Part shown: positions 24,994 through 34,860 of the stretch, piece by piece | Layout: each line of letters begins with the position of its first letter | How positions within the stretch are numbered: position 1 is the first letter of the stretch | Assembly (NCBI RefSeq): GCF_002266285.1 | Contig: NZ_NPMS01000003.1 | Coordinates: 186,001 to 250,000, forward strand | Length of the DNA: 64,000 nt | Origin: Virgibacillus indicus | GTDB lineage: Bacteria; Bacillota; Bacilli; Bacillales; Amphibacillaceae | Direction: 5' to 3' | Position numbers and translations under genes: made by a program | Notes under the pieces: model-generated | Databases searched by the model: none | What the model saw: only the letters and a program-made list of their open reading frames with translations | What the model was told of the DNA's origin: nothing

Positions 24994-26778
24994 ATGACAG
25001 AAATTTTAACAAAGAATACTGAAAATGAAAGTAAAATATCAAATACATTTAATGCTGATAATGTTAGTTTAAATGATAAGGAACGGTTGAGGAATCCAAT
25101 TTTTAAAGCATATGGGTATCCTAGTAAAATATACTATCCAAACATACAAAAGTATATTCAGGGATACACCAAAGAAGGTGGAGTTGTACTTGATTCATTT
25201 TGCGGTAGTGGGACTACAGGTATTGCTGCTCTTTTGGAAAACCGTAAAGCAATCTTAGTTGATAACAGTCCGAACGCAATACACATTACCAAAAACACTT
25301 TTGTCCCTGTAAATATTGAACAAGTAGAAAAAGCCTTTAAAAAACTAAAGAGAGACTTAAGTGAAGTTATTAACGGCTTATATAAAACTAAAACAGTCAA
25401 TGGATTAAACGGGTACGCAGAATCAATAATAACAAGTAATATTTATTCTTGTCCAAATTGTGAAAATGAAATAGAACTTCATAACACTTCAACAGGTAAA
25501 CGATCAGAGTATAGATGTAATAAATGTGGTTTTGTAATCAATATAAGTAAAGATGAACACAAGGAAAGACTAACTGAAAGAAGAAAACCTGTAGAAGTCA
25601 ATTTAAGAATAACAGACATAGTTAAAGGTAAAAAAACTGACAAAAGACCTGTTACAGTCTCAGATATAGAAGATTGGGAAAGAATTATTGAACAATATGA
25701 CCAAAAATATGGTCATCTTTGGTCGCCAGATGAGAAAATCATCTATAACCGCTGTTATCCAAGAATTGGTGGTTGGCCTGGATTTCCAATTGATTCAGCA
25801 GTAAGTGACCTTTTTCCAAAAAGTAACCTTATTGCCCTGAAAATTATTTATAACTATATTGAAGAGAATATGGAAAATGAAATCCAAGAGTTTTTTATGT
25901 TTGTATTTACTGAATCCTTATTTAGGTCGAGTAAAAGATTGTTTACAACCTCAGGAATTAAAAATGTTTATCATGTCCCGCCAGTCGGTAAAGAACAAAA
26001 TGTCCTTACTGTTTTTGAAAGAAAATACAAAACAATTTTAAAAGCAAAAATGTTTCTTCAGGAACAAATAGAAAGTGAAAAAGTACGAGAAAATCTAGAA
26101 ATAATTAAAAACAGCGCAAATCAACTACCTTTAGAAGATAATTCTATTGATTATGCCTTTATAGATCCACCATATGGTGGTGTTGTACCATATGCAGAAT
26201 TAAATTTATTTTATAGTGCATGGTTAAAGGAAAAAGAAGATATTGAAAATGAAGTTATAATACCTATGGATTTTGAGAAAAAAATAGAATATGTAAAAAA
26301 ATGGGGAAAACAAATTGAGAAAGCTTTTAGTGAAGTTTACAGGGTCCTAAAACCAGGAGCATATTTCACTGTTGTATTCCAAAGCAAATTTAATGATATT
26401 TGGAATGAACTTAGGGACTTGATGATAAATAGAATAGGTTTCCAGTATGTTAATATTGTAGGAAATGATAGATCCACTACTTTCCATACAAATCATTTAA
26501 ATGACACAAATCCCCAAAGTGCATTTATAACTTATAGAAAACCAACACCTGATGAATTAGTACAACTAAAATTAAATATAAATGATAGTAGCATATTCCA
26601 AAGTTTCCCACTTGAGTATTTAATAGAAAAAAGAAGTTTTAGGGAAATTCAGTCCCATATAATTAATCTAGTTCATGAACAAGAATTGGATTCAATTCCA
26701 TCTGATAAGGAAATCTTGGATTGGTTAAAAGCTGTATGTGATATAGACGGAGAAGATAAATTCACCTTAAAGAAATAA
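24994..26778 (+). CDS. DNA methyltransferase 1 with zinc-ribbon insert
   Basis: 594 residues. AdoMet motif I (VVLDSFCGSGTTGIAAL, about residue 65) comes first and the catalytic motif IV FIDPPYGG (about residue 390) much later. Between them is a zinc ribbon (CPNC then CNKC, about residues 150-175) and a long region that may recognise DNA. DPPY usually means N6-adenine or N4-cytosine methylation. Near the end, SEVYRVLKPGAYFTVVFQ is a typical MTase motif. It probably protects the sites cut by the nuclease-helicase encoded convergently, with a terminator between. The low-GC codon use suits acquisition. Target sequence unknown. Confidence 0.82.
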   Translation: MTEILTKNTENESKISNTFNADNVSLNDKERLRNPIFKAYGYPSKIYYPNIQKYIQGYTKEGGVVLDSFCGSGTTGIAALLENRKAILVDNSPNAIHITKNTFVPVNIEQVEKAFKKLKRDLSEVINGLYKTKTVNGLNGYAESIITSNIYSCPNCENEIELHNTSTGKRSEYRCNKCGFVINISKDEHKERLTERRKPVEVNLRITDIVKGKKTDKRPVTVSDIEDWERIIEQYDQKYGHLWSPDEKIIYNRCYPRIGGWPGFPIDSAVSDLFPKSNLIALKIIYNYIEENMENEIQEFFMFVFTESLFRSSKRLFTTSGIKNVYHVPPVGKEQNVLTVFERKYKTILKAKMFLQEQIESEKVRENLEIIKNSANQLPLEDNSIDYAFIDPPYGGVVPYAELNLFYSAWLKEKEDIENEVIIPMDFEKKIEYVKKWGKQIEKAFSEVYRVLKPGAYFTVVFQSKFNDIWNELRDLMINRIGFQYVNIVGNDRSTTFHTNHLNDTNPQSAFITYRKPTPDELVQLKLNINDSSIFQSFPLEYLIEKRSFREIQSHIINLVHEQELDSIPSDKEILDWLKAVCDIDGEDKFTLKK

Positions 26779-26823
26779 TGATAATAATAAACTTTCAAAA
26801 ATACGTAGTACTATAATAATGAA

Positions 26824-26864
26824 GAAACCCAAGTATATTGATATTCAATACCTTGGGTTTTTTT
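26824..26864. terminator. Bidirectional terminator between methyltransferase and helicase genes
   Basis: AAACCCAAGTAT and ATACCTTGGGTTT form a stem with T-rich flanks on both sides, between two convergent genes. Confidence 0.75.
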
Positions 26865-26906
26865 ATTTGGAAAATATTTAAACAAAGACAACCTTTTTAA
26901 GAGGTT

Positions 26907-29594
26907 TTACCAAGTTCTTACCAAATCATCTAATTCAATAATAAAATAATTAGGAGTTAGAAAATCCTTCCCAAATAAGGTCTTTAATTCAGCAACAATA
27001 TCTGGAGAAGGCATTGTACCTTCAACATAATATTTTTCTGCAGCAATTTTATTTTTCTCTTGATTTTCTAAAGAGTTACTAAATAAACTATTAATCATAG
27101 GCAACTTAATTATTTTAATAGTAGATTGATTAACAAATTCTACTAATTTTAATGCTTCCAGGACATTTAGTAAAAATGGCAACCTTCTTTCCGCTCCTTC
27201 TTCGGATTTCTGCTTTATACCATTGACTTCAAAATATTGTCTAATAAAAGGAGTATCAAAGTATTCATTGTATATATCGGCTTTTCTATTTAGAACTTGC
27301 TCATTTTGTTTTATATGAAATAAGAATCTAAGCAAATGGTTAACAGCATCCATTTCTAAGAATATCCTTGCTAACCTTTGTCTATCATTGTCTGGTAGGG
27401 ATTTAATAAGGTTATTAAAATACTTCTCATTATGATTCATACTCCAAGAAACCTCTGCTTTTGTTTCTTTAAAGTCATAGAAGTCAGTATCAGTTACATA
27501 CTTATTAAGTATATCGTACAGTACTTTACCTTTAGGAGTTAGTGTTTGATACCGCTCATTATTAGCACCCGGTTCTCTATCATCTAAAATAAGGTCAAGT
27601 TCCATACAAGCCCATAGTAGATACCTAGACTTTCTTCCATACGTTGTTAAACCAATACCTTCCACAGGGTAAACAGTATCAAGTTCAAGTCTTATATCTA
27701 ACTCCTTGTCGCCAATGGATTTTATTGCATAGAATATATGCCCTAAATGGGTGCCTTGTGGGTAATGGTAACTTGCTTTTGTGGCTTCGCCAATAAACTC
27801 TAAGAACTTAGTCCACGATCCAAAGTATCTAGTGTATAGGGATAATCTATATTTACTAATATTGCTATTATTAATATCTTTTTGTGATGGTTTTCTTTCA
27901 ATTTTTTCTTTTACATCATAATAATTGTCTACCAAGTCATCTTTGGTGATCTCTTTGTCCTTTTCTGCCAAGCTTTCAAGCATTTCCTCAACGGACTCAT
28001 CAAAATGAACTTCACAACCTAAAGGATAATCTAGGAAACCTTTCTCTCCAAAACGATTTTTATTACCTGTTCCACCTTTAGTCTGTTGATTACTATATCC
28101 GCCACTTTTAAGATAATCTTTTATCCTATCCGCTTTTTTAAAGTTTCCAATGAAATCAAGGACTATAACGTGTTCTTTGTAGGGGCTTAATCTTAATCCT
28201 CTCCCTAATTGTTGGGTAAATATAGTTTTAGATTCTGTTGGTCTCAAAAATAATAATGCTTCTACATCAGGGAAATCGGCTCCTTCATTAAATACATCAA
28301 CTGTGAATAGGATTTGTATTTGATTATCCCTGAAATCTTGAATATATGCTTCTCGTTGTGCAGGACTTAATATTTGTGTATCACTATGTATTGCTTGTGC
28401 ACTAATTCCCTGCTCCTTAAAGTACTTTGCCATATCTTCGGCATGTTTTATGGTGACACAAAAGCCTAATGATTTCGCATCTGGGCAAAGTTCTTTAAAT
28501 TTATCAAACACAGCTTGATTCCTTTTTTCTATGTTTAATTTTCTACCCAGGTCTGCTAAGTCATATCTCCTACCATTATGTTTTATTTTTGTATAATCAA
28601 TATCATCTTTCAAGCCATAGTATTTAAAGCCTGTTAGGTATCCAGACTCAATTGCATCTCTTTGATTCATTTCATGAAATAAGTTATAATCGAAGAGCTC
28701 TAATATATTTGCTCGGTCTTGTCGTTCCGGTGTCGCTGTCATGCCAAGCATGAATTTGGGCTCAAAATATTCTATGATTTTTTTGTATGTTTGTGCACTT
28801 GAGTGATGGGCTTCGTCTATAATAATATAGTCAAAAGCATCAGGAGCAAACATCTCTAAATTGCCGTCACGATATAAAGTATCTTTTGAAGCGAAAATCA
28901 AATCTGATGTGGTATCTTTTGTTTCCGCATTAAAGTAACCTTTACTAACCCCTTTCCATACATCCTCAAATGATTCATATGCCTGTTTTAATATTGTATC
29001 CCTATGTACAATAAAAAGGGTTCTCCCATTGAAATGCATTGCATCAAATGCGGAAAAGTAAGTTTTACCTATTCCAGTTGGAAGTACTACAATACCCTTT
29101 TTCTTACCTTTTTTACGATTGAACTCAACACTGCTTAATGCAACTTGTTGTGGAAATGTTGGTTCTAATTGATCTTTACCAGCAAAAATAGGGTTAATCA
29201 TAGGGTCACTTTTAAATGCCCTTCTGATAGTATCGATACATAAAATGGGTTCATTTCTTATTTGGTTATATGATAACCTAAGTAGTTTCCAACCATTTAG
29301 TATTAAATCATTTTGTTTAATTAATAGATCATCGAAATAATCTGGCGACACTCTAGCAGCACCGTCAGCATGATATGTATAACCATCGATTTCAATAACG
29401 TATTTATACTTTTCGGTTTCTATTGTGAAATCTAATCTTCTTTTTTTTGCCTGTGAATCTTCAAACGGCGTTTGTACCCTTAAATAATCTAACGCATTTT
29501 CGCCACCATAAGGGTAAAAAACTTGTTCAACAAAATCTTTTTCGATATCATTCATCTTGTTAGCATATAGTTGTATAAATTCTTGTAATTGCAA
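26907..29594 (-). CDS. Nuclease-helicase: PD-(D/E)XK-like domain fused to SF2 helicase
   Basis: 895 residues. Residues 1-130 resemble the DUF559/Vsr-type nuclease fold: KKRRLDFTIE, then YVIEIDGYTYHADGA, then NGWKLLRLSYNQI, giving candidate D and ExD metal ligands. The SF2 helicase follows with Walker A VLPTGIGKTYFSAF (about 170), IIIDEAHHSS (about 260), GMTATPERQD, and motifs V-VI in NEGADFPDVEALLFLRPTES and QQLGRGLRLSPY. The C-terminal third looks like the DUF3427 group and has SKYRLSLYTRYFGSWTKFLE. This is the architecture of an ATP-dependent restriction subunit. It lies between two DNA methyltransferase genes and is divergent from the second by 45 nt. Confidence 0.82.
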   Translation of the reverse strand: MQLQEFIQLYANKMNDIEKDFVEQVFYPYGGENALDYLRVQTPFEDSQAKKRRLDFTIETEKYKYVIEIDGYTYHADGAARVSPDYFDDLLIKQNDLILNGWKLLRLSYNQIRNEPILCIDTIRRAFKSDPMINPIFAGKDQLEPTFPQQVALSSVEFNRKKGKKKGIVVLPTGIGKTYFSAFDAMHFNGRTLFIVHRDTILKQAYESFEDVWKGVSKGYFNAETKDTTSDLIFASKDTLYRDGNLEMFAPDAFDYIIIDEAHHSSAQTYKKIIEYFEPKFMLGMTATPERQDRANILELFDYNLFHEMNQRDAIESGYLTGFKYYGLKDDIDYTKIKHNGRRYDLADLGRKLNIEKRNQAVFDKFKELCPDAKSLGFCVTIKHAEDMAKYFKEQGISAQAIHSDTQILSPAQREAYIQDFRDNQIQILFTVDVFNEGADFPDVEALLFLRPTESKTIFTQQLGRGLRLSPYKEHVIVLDFIGNFKKADRIKDYLKSGGYSNQQTKGGTGNKNRFGEKGFLDYPLGCEVHFDESVEEMLESLAEKDKEITKDDLVDNYYDVKEKIERKPSQKDINNSNISKYRLSLYTRYFGSWTKFLEFIGEATKASYHYPQGTHLGHIFYAIKSIGDKELDIRLELDTVYPVEGIGLTTYGRKSRYLLWACMELDLILDDREPGANNERYQTLTPKGKVLYDILNKYVTDTDFYDFKETKAEVSWSMNHNEKYFNNLIKSLPDNDRQRLARIFLEMDAVNHLLRFLFHIKQNEQVLNRKADIYNEYFDTPFIRQYFEVNGIKQKSEEGAERRLPFLLNVLEALKLVEFVNQSTIKIIKLPMINSLFSNSLENQEKNKIAAEKYYVEGTMPSPDIVAELKTLFGKDFLTPNYFIIELDDLVRTW

Positions 29595-29639
29595 AATTAT
29601 TCCCCCTCAAAAAAATTCAGATAATAAAGGAGCTTTAGT

Positions 29640-30569
29640 ATGGCTAACCGTTCTCACTATAATTCAGGGCATAGAATGTTAAACCTTATGAATAAAACTG
29701 GAAAAAAGCATATTAGTGACAGGGATATAGGTAAACCAGATAAAACAAAACATTTAATTGCGATTGATGATTGTGTAAATCTTTTGAAAGAAATTCCTGA
29801 TAATAGTGTACAACTAGTTTTAATTGATCCCCCGTATAACATCGATATGGCGAATTGGGATACCTTTGATAACTACATTGAATGGGCTTCAAAATGGTTA
29901 TTTGAAGCCGAACGAATTTTAACTGAAAATGGAAGCTTTGTTATTTTTGGTGGTATTCAATTTGAAAATGAGAAATCCGGTGATCTTCTAGAACTTATGC
30001 ATTACATTAGACATCACTCAAATTTAAAACTAGTTAACCTTATCATTTGGAATTATAAAAATGGTATGGGTGCACACCGTTTCTTTGCGAACAGGCATGA
30101 AGAAATTGCATGGTATGTTAAATCAAAAAAATATACCTTTAATCTAGATGCTGTAAGAATCCCATACGATGATAAAACTAAAAAAACATATCTTACGGAT
30201 AAAAGACTTAATCCTGCAACCGTTGAAAAGGGGAAAAACCCTACAAACGTTTGGGAAATAAACCGATTAAATGGTAATTCAAAAGAAAGAGTCGGGCATC
30301 CAACACAAAAACCAGTTGAACTTATTGAAAGACTGATAAAATCCTTGAGTAACCCAAATGATGTTGTTCTAGACTTCTTTGCTGGTTCTGGGGTAACAAC
30401 AAGGGTTTGTATTCAAGAAGAACGACATTCAGTATCCGTTGATTTGGATCCCATGCTTCCTACCTATTTACAAAGACATATAGAAAAAATGGGTGACTTA
30501 TTGTACTCATATCAACTAATTACTGAAGAAACCGAGTTTAATATTCATCCTGTCTTCACTAATAAATAA
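29640..30569 (+). CDS. DNA methyltransferase 2, beta class
   Basis: 309 residues. Catalytic motif IV comes first (LVLIDPPYNIDMANWD, about residue 60) and AdoMet motif I last (VVLDFFAGSGVTTRVCIQ, about residue 245), the beta-class order. VGHPTQKPVELIERLI is the usual motif X block. The region between (about 150-220) would be the target recognition part. It methylates adenine N6 or cytosine N4. Its start lies 45 nt from the divergent helicase gene, so a shared promoter region may balance modification and restriction. It is unlike methyltransferase 1 in motif order and has no zinc ribbon. Confidence 0.85.
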   Translation: MANRSHYNSGHRMLNLMNKTGKKHISDRDIGKPDKTKHLIAIDDCVNLLKEIPDNSVQLVLIDPPYNIDMANWDTFDNYIEWASKWLFEAERILTENGSFVIFGGIQFENEKSGDLLELMHYIRHHSNLKLVNLIIWNYKNGMGAHRFFANRHEEIAWYVKSKKYTFNLDAVRIPYDDKTKKTYLTDKRLNPATVEKGKNPTNVWEINRLNGNSKERVGHPTQKPVELIERLIKSLSNPNDVVLDFFAGSGVTTRVCIQEERHSVSVDLDPMLPTYLQRHIEKMGDLLYSYQLITEETEFNIHPVFTNK

Positions 30570-31039
30570 ATAAATAAAGTTCGACTCAAGTTTGATAAAC
30601 TCATCAACTTAGTTGTATTTTTCAAGTTAAACAAATTCTATTGCATATAGTATATTTATTGTTAGCCTTATCTTAATATAACGGATTATGACACTGATTT
30701 CCATTAAATTCCTATTATAAGATTCTCTATTATTTAATATTGAAGTAAACAGAGGGTGAGACAAATGAATTAGTATTTCAACTTATGTCTTATCCTCTAT
30801 CTTCAAATATGTTATTAAAAGGGTAGCAAAGATGGACTTAAGATTAAAATGATTTTTTTCAATTGTCGAGAAAAAAGTGAAGTTTCTACAAATAAAAGAA
30901 GGCTAAGGTTTTTACATAAAACTTGACTAAAAAATTATGCTAACAATGAAAGTAAACTGTGAAGATAGCGGTAGTAGGGTGCCAGATAAGTTAATAACAT
31001 TAGAAAGAGGAAAGAAATTGAATGATTACAAATCTATAT
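30570..31039. other. Intergenic stretch with a possible truncated gene at the transposon edge
   Basis: AT-rich DNA without a full gene. From 30937 a frame reads GSRVPDKLITLERGKKLNDY and runs into the transposon end at 31040, so it may be the 5' remnant of a gene broken by insertion. The protein is not recognised. Confidence 0.4.
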
Positions 31040-31077
31040 GGGGTCCCGTCAGGAAAATGCGGATTTACAACGCTAAG
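31040..31077. repeat. Tn3-family 38-bp terminal inverted repeat
   Basis: The 38 bp begin GGGGTCCCGTCAGG and end ACGCTAAG, the outer and inner signatures of Tn3-family ends. It lies 37 nt beyond the stop of tnpA, the normal position. The opposite end was not found near tnpR. Confidence 0.85.
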
Positions 31078-31113
31078 CACATTTTCGAGACGATTCCCCC
31101 ATTTTTAACAACG

Positions 31114-34080
31114 TTAAGAAAATTTCAATGGTCTTAAAGAATCTAACGAGACCATTTTCTCGGAATTAAAATGGTATTCTCCTAGCAAATTAATATGTTC
31201 CCAACCTAGAGGCGACATATGGTGCAATAATTCTTCATTAAAACCACCAGCCTGTTTTTGATATTCAACTGCTTTTGTTAGATGTAAGGTATTCCATATA
31301 CTGATGGCATTAATGATTATGTTTAAGGCACTGGCCCTTTGCAATTGATGCTGTATGGTTCGTTCCCTAAGCTCACCTTGTTTTCCAAAGAAAATGGCTC
31401 TTGCCAATCCATTCATGGCTTCACCTTTATTCAATCCTCTTTGTATTTTTCTTCTTAATGATTCATCCGATATATAATTCAAAATAAAGATCGTTTTTTC
31501 TATTCGACCCATCTCACGTAAGGCCGTAGCCAAGCTGTTTTGTCTTGAATAGGAACCTAGTTTTCCCATAATAAGGGACGCTGAAACTGTTCCCTCTCTT
31601 ATGGAATGAGCTAATCGCAAAACATCCTCATAATTTTCTTTAATGACCTTTGTATTTATTTGTCCACGTAAAATGGCTTCTAATTTTGGATATTCACATG
31701 CTTTATCTATTGCAAATAATTTTGAGTCTGATAAATCTCTTATTCTAGGAGCAAATTTAAATCCTAATAAATGAGTCAATCCGAATATTTGGTCTGTGTA
31801 ACCGGCCGTGTCTGTATAATGTTCTTCTATATTTAGATCCGTCTCATGGTGCAACAATCCATCCAAAACATGAATCGCATCCCTTGAATTTGTATGAATA
31901 ATCTTTGTGTAGTAAGAAGAGAATTGGTCACTAGTAAAACGGTAGATGGTGGCTCCTTTTCCAGTCCCGTAATGTGGGTTTGCATCTGCATGCAGTGATG
32001 AAACACCTAGCTGCATTCTCATACCATCTGACGAGGATGTTGTACCGTCGCCCCAATAGGAGGACAACTGTAATTTATGATGGAAATTTACTAATATGGC
32101 TTGGGCTTTATTCATTGCATCTTCATACATGCGCCATTGGGATACATTAGCTAGTTGCTTATATGTAAGTCCGGGTGTGGCTTCGGCCATCTTGCTCAAG
32201 CCAATATTCATTCCCATTCCTAAAAGGGCAGCCATGATAATGATTGTTTCTTCCTTATCTGGTTTTCGATTATTGGAGGCATGAGTGAATTGCTCATGAA
32301 ATCCTGTTATATGAGCCACATCCATGAGTAAATCAGTTAATTTTATTCTTGGTAGCATCTGATAAAGGCTTGCGCTAAATTTTTTTGCTTCTTCTGGAAC
32401 ATCTTTTTCTAAGCGTGCAAGTGACAGTTTTCCTTTTTTAAGAGAAACCCCATCTAGCTTATTGGAATTAGCAGCTAACCACTTTAACCTTTCATTAAGG
32501 CTGCTAGTTCTCTCCGTTATATAGTCTTCGAATGATAAACTAACTGATAATCTCGTATTCCCCTTCGATTGATTCCATGTATCTTTCGAAAACAAATATT
32601 CCTCAAAATCCCTATATTGTCTGCTGCCAACTATGGAAACATCTCCTGCCCGAACATGCTCCCGAAGTTCTGTTAAAACAGCCATTTCATAGTAATGACG
32701 ATTAATTGTTGTACCATCATCCTCGTATAAATGCTTTTTCCATCGCTTTGAAATAAAATCCACAGGTGAGTCATCAGGCACTTTTCGCTTTCCGGATTCG
32801 TTCATTCCTCGGATAATCTCAACAGCCTGTAAAAGTGGCTCATTTGCCTTTGTAGAATGAAATTCCAGTACCTTTAATAACGTTGGCGTATATTTTCTAA
32901 GAGAATAAAATCGTTTTTGCAGTAAGTCTAAATAATCATAATCAGCAGGGCGTGCAAGTTCCTGAGCCTCTTCCACCGAAGAAACAAAAGAATTCCATTC
33001 AATAACGGATTCTAAAACCTCAAAAACGTCTAATTTTTCCTGTTTTGCTTTGATCAAAGCTTGTCCGATGTTCGTAAAGTGTATAACTTTCTCATTCAGC
33101 TTTTTACCGTTTTGTTTCTGAATTTCCTCTTGAGCTTTACGACCTTTTGATAACAGACTGAGTATTTGTCTGTCATGAATTTCAAAAGCTTTATCCGTTA
33201 ACTCCTGAGTAAGATGTAATAAATAGACGGTTAATATCGAATATCGTTTATTTTCTTGAAAGTCACGGAATGCATAAGGCTCATATCTAGAACCTAAGCG
33301 AGACAACTGTAACAGTCGATTGCGATGCAAATGACTAATTTGCACTGTTTCTAATTTCATTCCTCGTATGTATTCGAGTCGTTCTATTACCTTTAGAAAA
33401 GTTTCGGGTGAAGGATGACCCGGTGGCTCTTTTAACCAACCCAATATCGTTTTATTGGATTCGGATGGATGCTGCGAGGAAATAATCTCTTCAAGTTTTT
33501 CTTTTTGCTCAATTGTTAGAGATTGATTAACCGTGTTGAATAACTTCTTTTCAGCCATTGCCCTTGCTTCCCACACCATTCTTTCAAGTGTAGTGATAGC
33601 AGGTAGGATGATTTTGTTTTTTCTTAGAAAATCTATACATTCATGTAACAAATGAATAGCGTCACCATTTTCCAAAGCTGATTGATGAAGATACTTAAAT
33701 GCCATTCGATATTCTTTTAGAGTAAAAGTTACAAAGTCGTATTCACTTCGAATTTCCTTCAAATGATCCCAAAGTGTATTTTCTCTTTGAGGATATAGAC
33801 TAAGCGAAGACGGACTGGCACCGATTTGTTTCGATATATACTGTATGATTGAATCCGGGATACTTTTGATATGGGTGTATGGCCAACCGGGATACCGAAG
33901 AACAGCTAATTGAACGGCGAACCCTAAACGGTTTTCTTCTCTCCTTCGTTTATTTATAATTTCTAAATCCCGTTTGGAAAAAGTATAGTAGGTTCCTAGC
34001 AACCAATCATCTTCAGGAATTTGCATCAGGGCCTGTCGCTGTTCCGGTGTAAGCAATTCTCTACCTCTTGCCATTTTCAT
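31114..34080 (-). CDS. tnpA: Tn3-family transposase TnpA
   Basis: 988 residues, the full family length. The N-terminal DUF4158-type domain begins ELLTPEQRQALMQIPEDDWL. The C-terminal DDE catalytic domain shows SYWGDGTTSSSDGMRM (first Asp), TDTAGYTDQIFGLTHLLGF (second Asp) and a late Glu near NKGEAMNGLARAIFFGKQGE. No frameshift is seen, so it should be functional. It binds the 38-bp ends and moves the element by replicative transposition. It overlaps the resolvase gene by 20 nt, typical of a tnpR-tnpA operon. MKMARGREL gives two possible starts (34080, 34074). Confidence 0.93.
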   Translation of the reverse strand: MKMARGRELLTPEQRQALMQIPEDDWLLGTYYTFSKRDLEIINKRRREENRLGFAVQLAVLRYPGWPYTHIKSIPDSIIQYISKQIGASPSSLSLYPQRENTLWDHLKEIRSEYDFVTFTLKEYRMAFKYLHQSALENGDAIHLLHECIDFLRKNKIILPAITTLERMVWEARAMAEKKLFNTVNQSLTIEQKEKLEEIISSQHPSESNKTILGWLKEPPGHPSPETFLKVIERLEYIRGMKLETVQISHLHRNRLLQLSRLGSRYEPYAFRDFQENKRYSILTVYLLHLTQELTDKAFEIHDRQILSLLSKGRKAQEEIQKQNGKKLNEKVIHFTNIGQALIKAKQEKLDVFEVLESVIEWNSFVSSVEEAQELARPADYDYLDLLQKRFYSLRKYTPTLLKVLEFHSTKANEPLLQAVEIIRGMNESGKRKVPDDSPVDFISKRWKKHLYEDDGTTINRHYYEMAVLTELREHVRAGDVSIVGSRQYRDFEEYLFSKDTWNQSKGNTRLSVSLSFEDYITERTSSLNERLKWLAANSNKLDGVSLKKGKLSLARLEKDVPEEAKKFSASLYQMLPRIKLTDLLMDVAHITGFHEQFTHASNNRKPDKEETIIIMAALLGMGMNIGLSKMAEATPGLTYKQLANVSQWRMYEDAMNKAQAILVNFHHKLQLSSYWGDGTTSSSDGMRMQLGVSSLHADANPHYGTGKGATIYRFTSDQFSSYYTKIIHTNSRDAIHVLDGLLHHETDLNIEEHYTDTAGYTDQIFGLTHLLGFKFAPRIRDLSDSKLFAIDKACEYPKLEAILRGQINTKVIKENYEDVLRLAHSIREGTVSASLIMGKLGSYSRQNSLATALREMGRIEKTIFILNYISDESLRRKIQRGLNKGEAMNGLARAIFFGKQGELRERTIQHQLQRASALNIIINAISIWNTLHLTKAVEYQKQAGGFNEELLHHMSPLGWEHINLLGEYHFNSEKMVSLDSLRPLKFS

Positions 34081-34648
34081 ACAGTATCATCTCATTTTCT
34101 TTTAGTTTGCGATAAAACGCTGCCTGACTGACTCCTGTAATTGTACAAATCTCTTTAACAGTTTTATCTGTTGTTTTTCGTAATTCAATGGCATGATTCA
34201 TTCCTGGATGTTTATCTGTATATTTCTTTACCCTTCCTCGATATTTTCCTTTTTGTTTGGCTAACTTAATTCCTGAGCGCTGTTTTTCTTTGATCATTTC
34301 TCTATCTAACTCACTAAATGCTGCCATTACAGTTAAAAAGAATTTACCTGTAGGTGTCCTTGTATCAATACCTAAGTTTAGGATAACAAAATGTATGTTC
34401 TGTTCACGAAGCTGTTCAACTAGCTGCAACAACTGAACAGTGTTTCGACCAAGACGATCCATTCGAGTCACAACTAAGGTATCACCAGTAGAGATCTTGG
34501 AAAGAAGTTCATCCAATTGTTGCTTCTGTTTAGAAACACCACTGATTTTCTCCTCTACAATTTCGTCTACTCCAAATTTTGTGAGTTGTTCAATTTGGGT
34601 TCCAAGGTTTTGGTCTTTTGTACTTACTCGAGCATATCCATAGATCAT
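34061..34648 (-). CDS. tnpR: Tn3-family serine resolvase TnpR
   Basis: 195 residues with the catalytic serine in GYARVSTKDQNLGTQIEQL, the conserved TRMDRLGRNTVQLLQLVEQL arginine block and a C-terminal helix-turn-helix (TVKEICTITGVSQAAFYRKL). It resolves cointegrates at a res site, and a res-like palindrome is present about 83 nt upstream of its start. It also usually represses its own promoter there. It is intact and overlaps tnpA. Confidence 0.93.
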   Translation of the reverse strand: MIYGYARVSTKDQNLGTQIEQLTKFGVDEIVEEKISGVSKQKQQLDELLSKISTGDTLVVTRMDRLGRNTVQLLQLVEQLREQNIHFVILNLGIDTRTPTGKFFLTVMAAFSELDREMIKEKQRSGIKLAKQKGKYRGRVKKYTDKHPGMNHAIELRKTTDKTVKEICTITGVSQAAFYRKLKENEMILYENGKR

Positions 34649-34730
34649 TTTTTCTCCTCATTTAAATATGTATATTTGATAGGTGTTATTGAGAGGCTAT
34701 CAAGCTAATAATATCAAGGAATTAAAAACT

Positions 34731-34756
34731 TATCAATAGGGTGTACTCTATTGATA
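34731..34756. promoter_or_regulatory. res-like site upstream of the resolvase gene
   Basis: TATCAATAG and CTATTGATA flank GGTGTACT, a 26-bp dyad of the size of a resolvase-binding subsite. The TATA-type centre and position suit subsite I or II of res. Confidence 0.6.
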
Positions 34757-34797
34757 CAAGTATAATAGACAGGTAAAATCATAATCGTCAATTTAGA

Positions 34798-34832
34798 CGT
34801 TATTTTGCATGTGTCACAAATGCAAAATAACG
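34798..34832. repeat. Perfect 13-bp inverted repeat beyond the res-like site
   Basis: CGTTATTTTGCAT and ATGCAAAATAACG flank a 9-nt centre. It may be another resolvase-binding subsite or the edge of the element. The expected second Tn3 end (CTTAGCG to GGGACCCC) is absent between here and 35,300. Confidence 0.55.
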
Positions 34833-34860
34833 CCTGAAATAAGTGCAAAGTAAATCCAAA

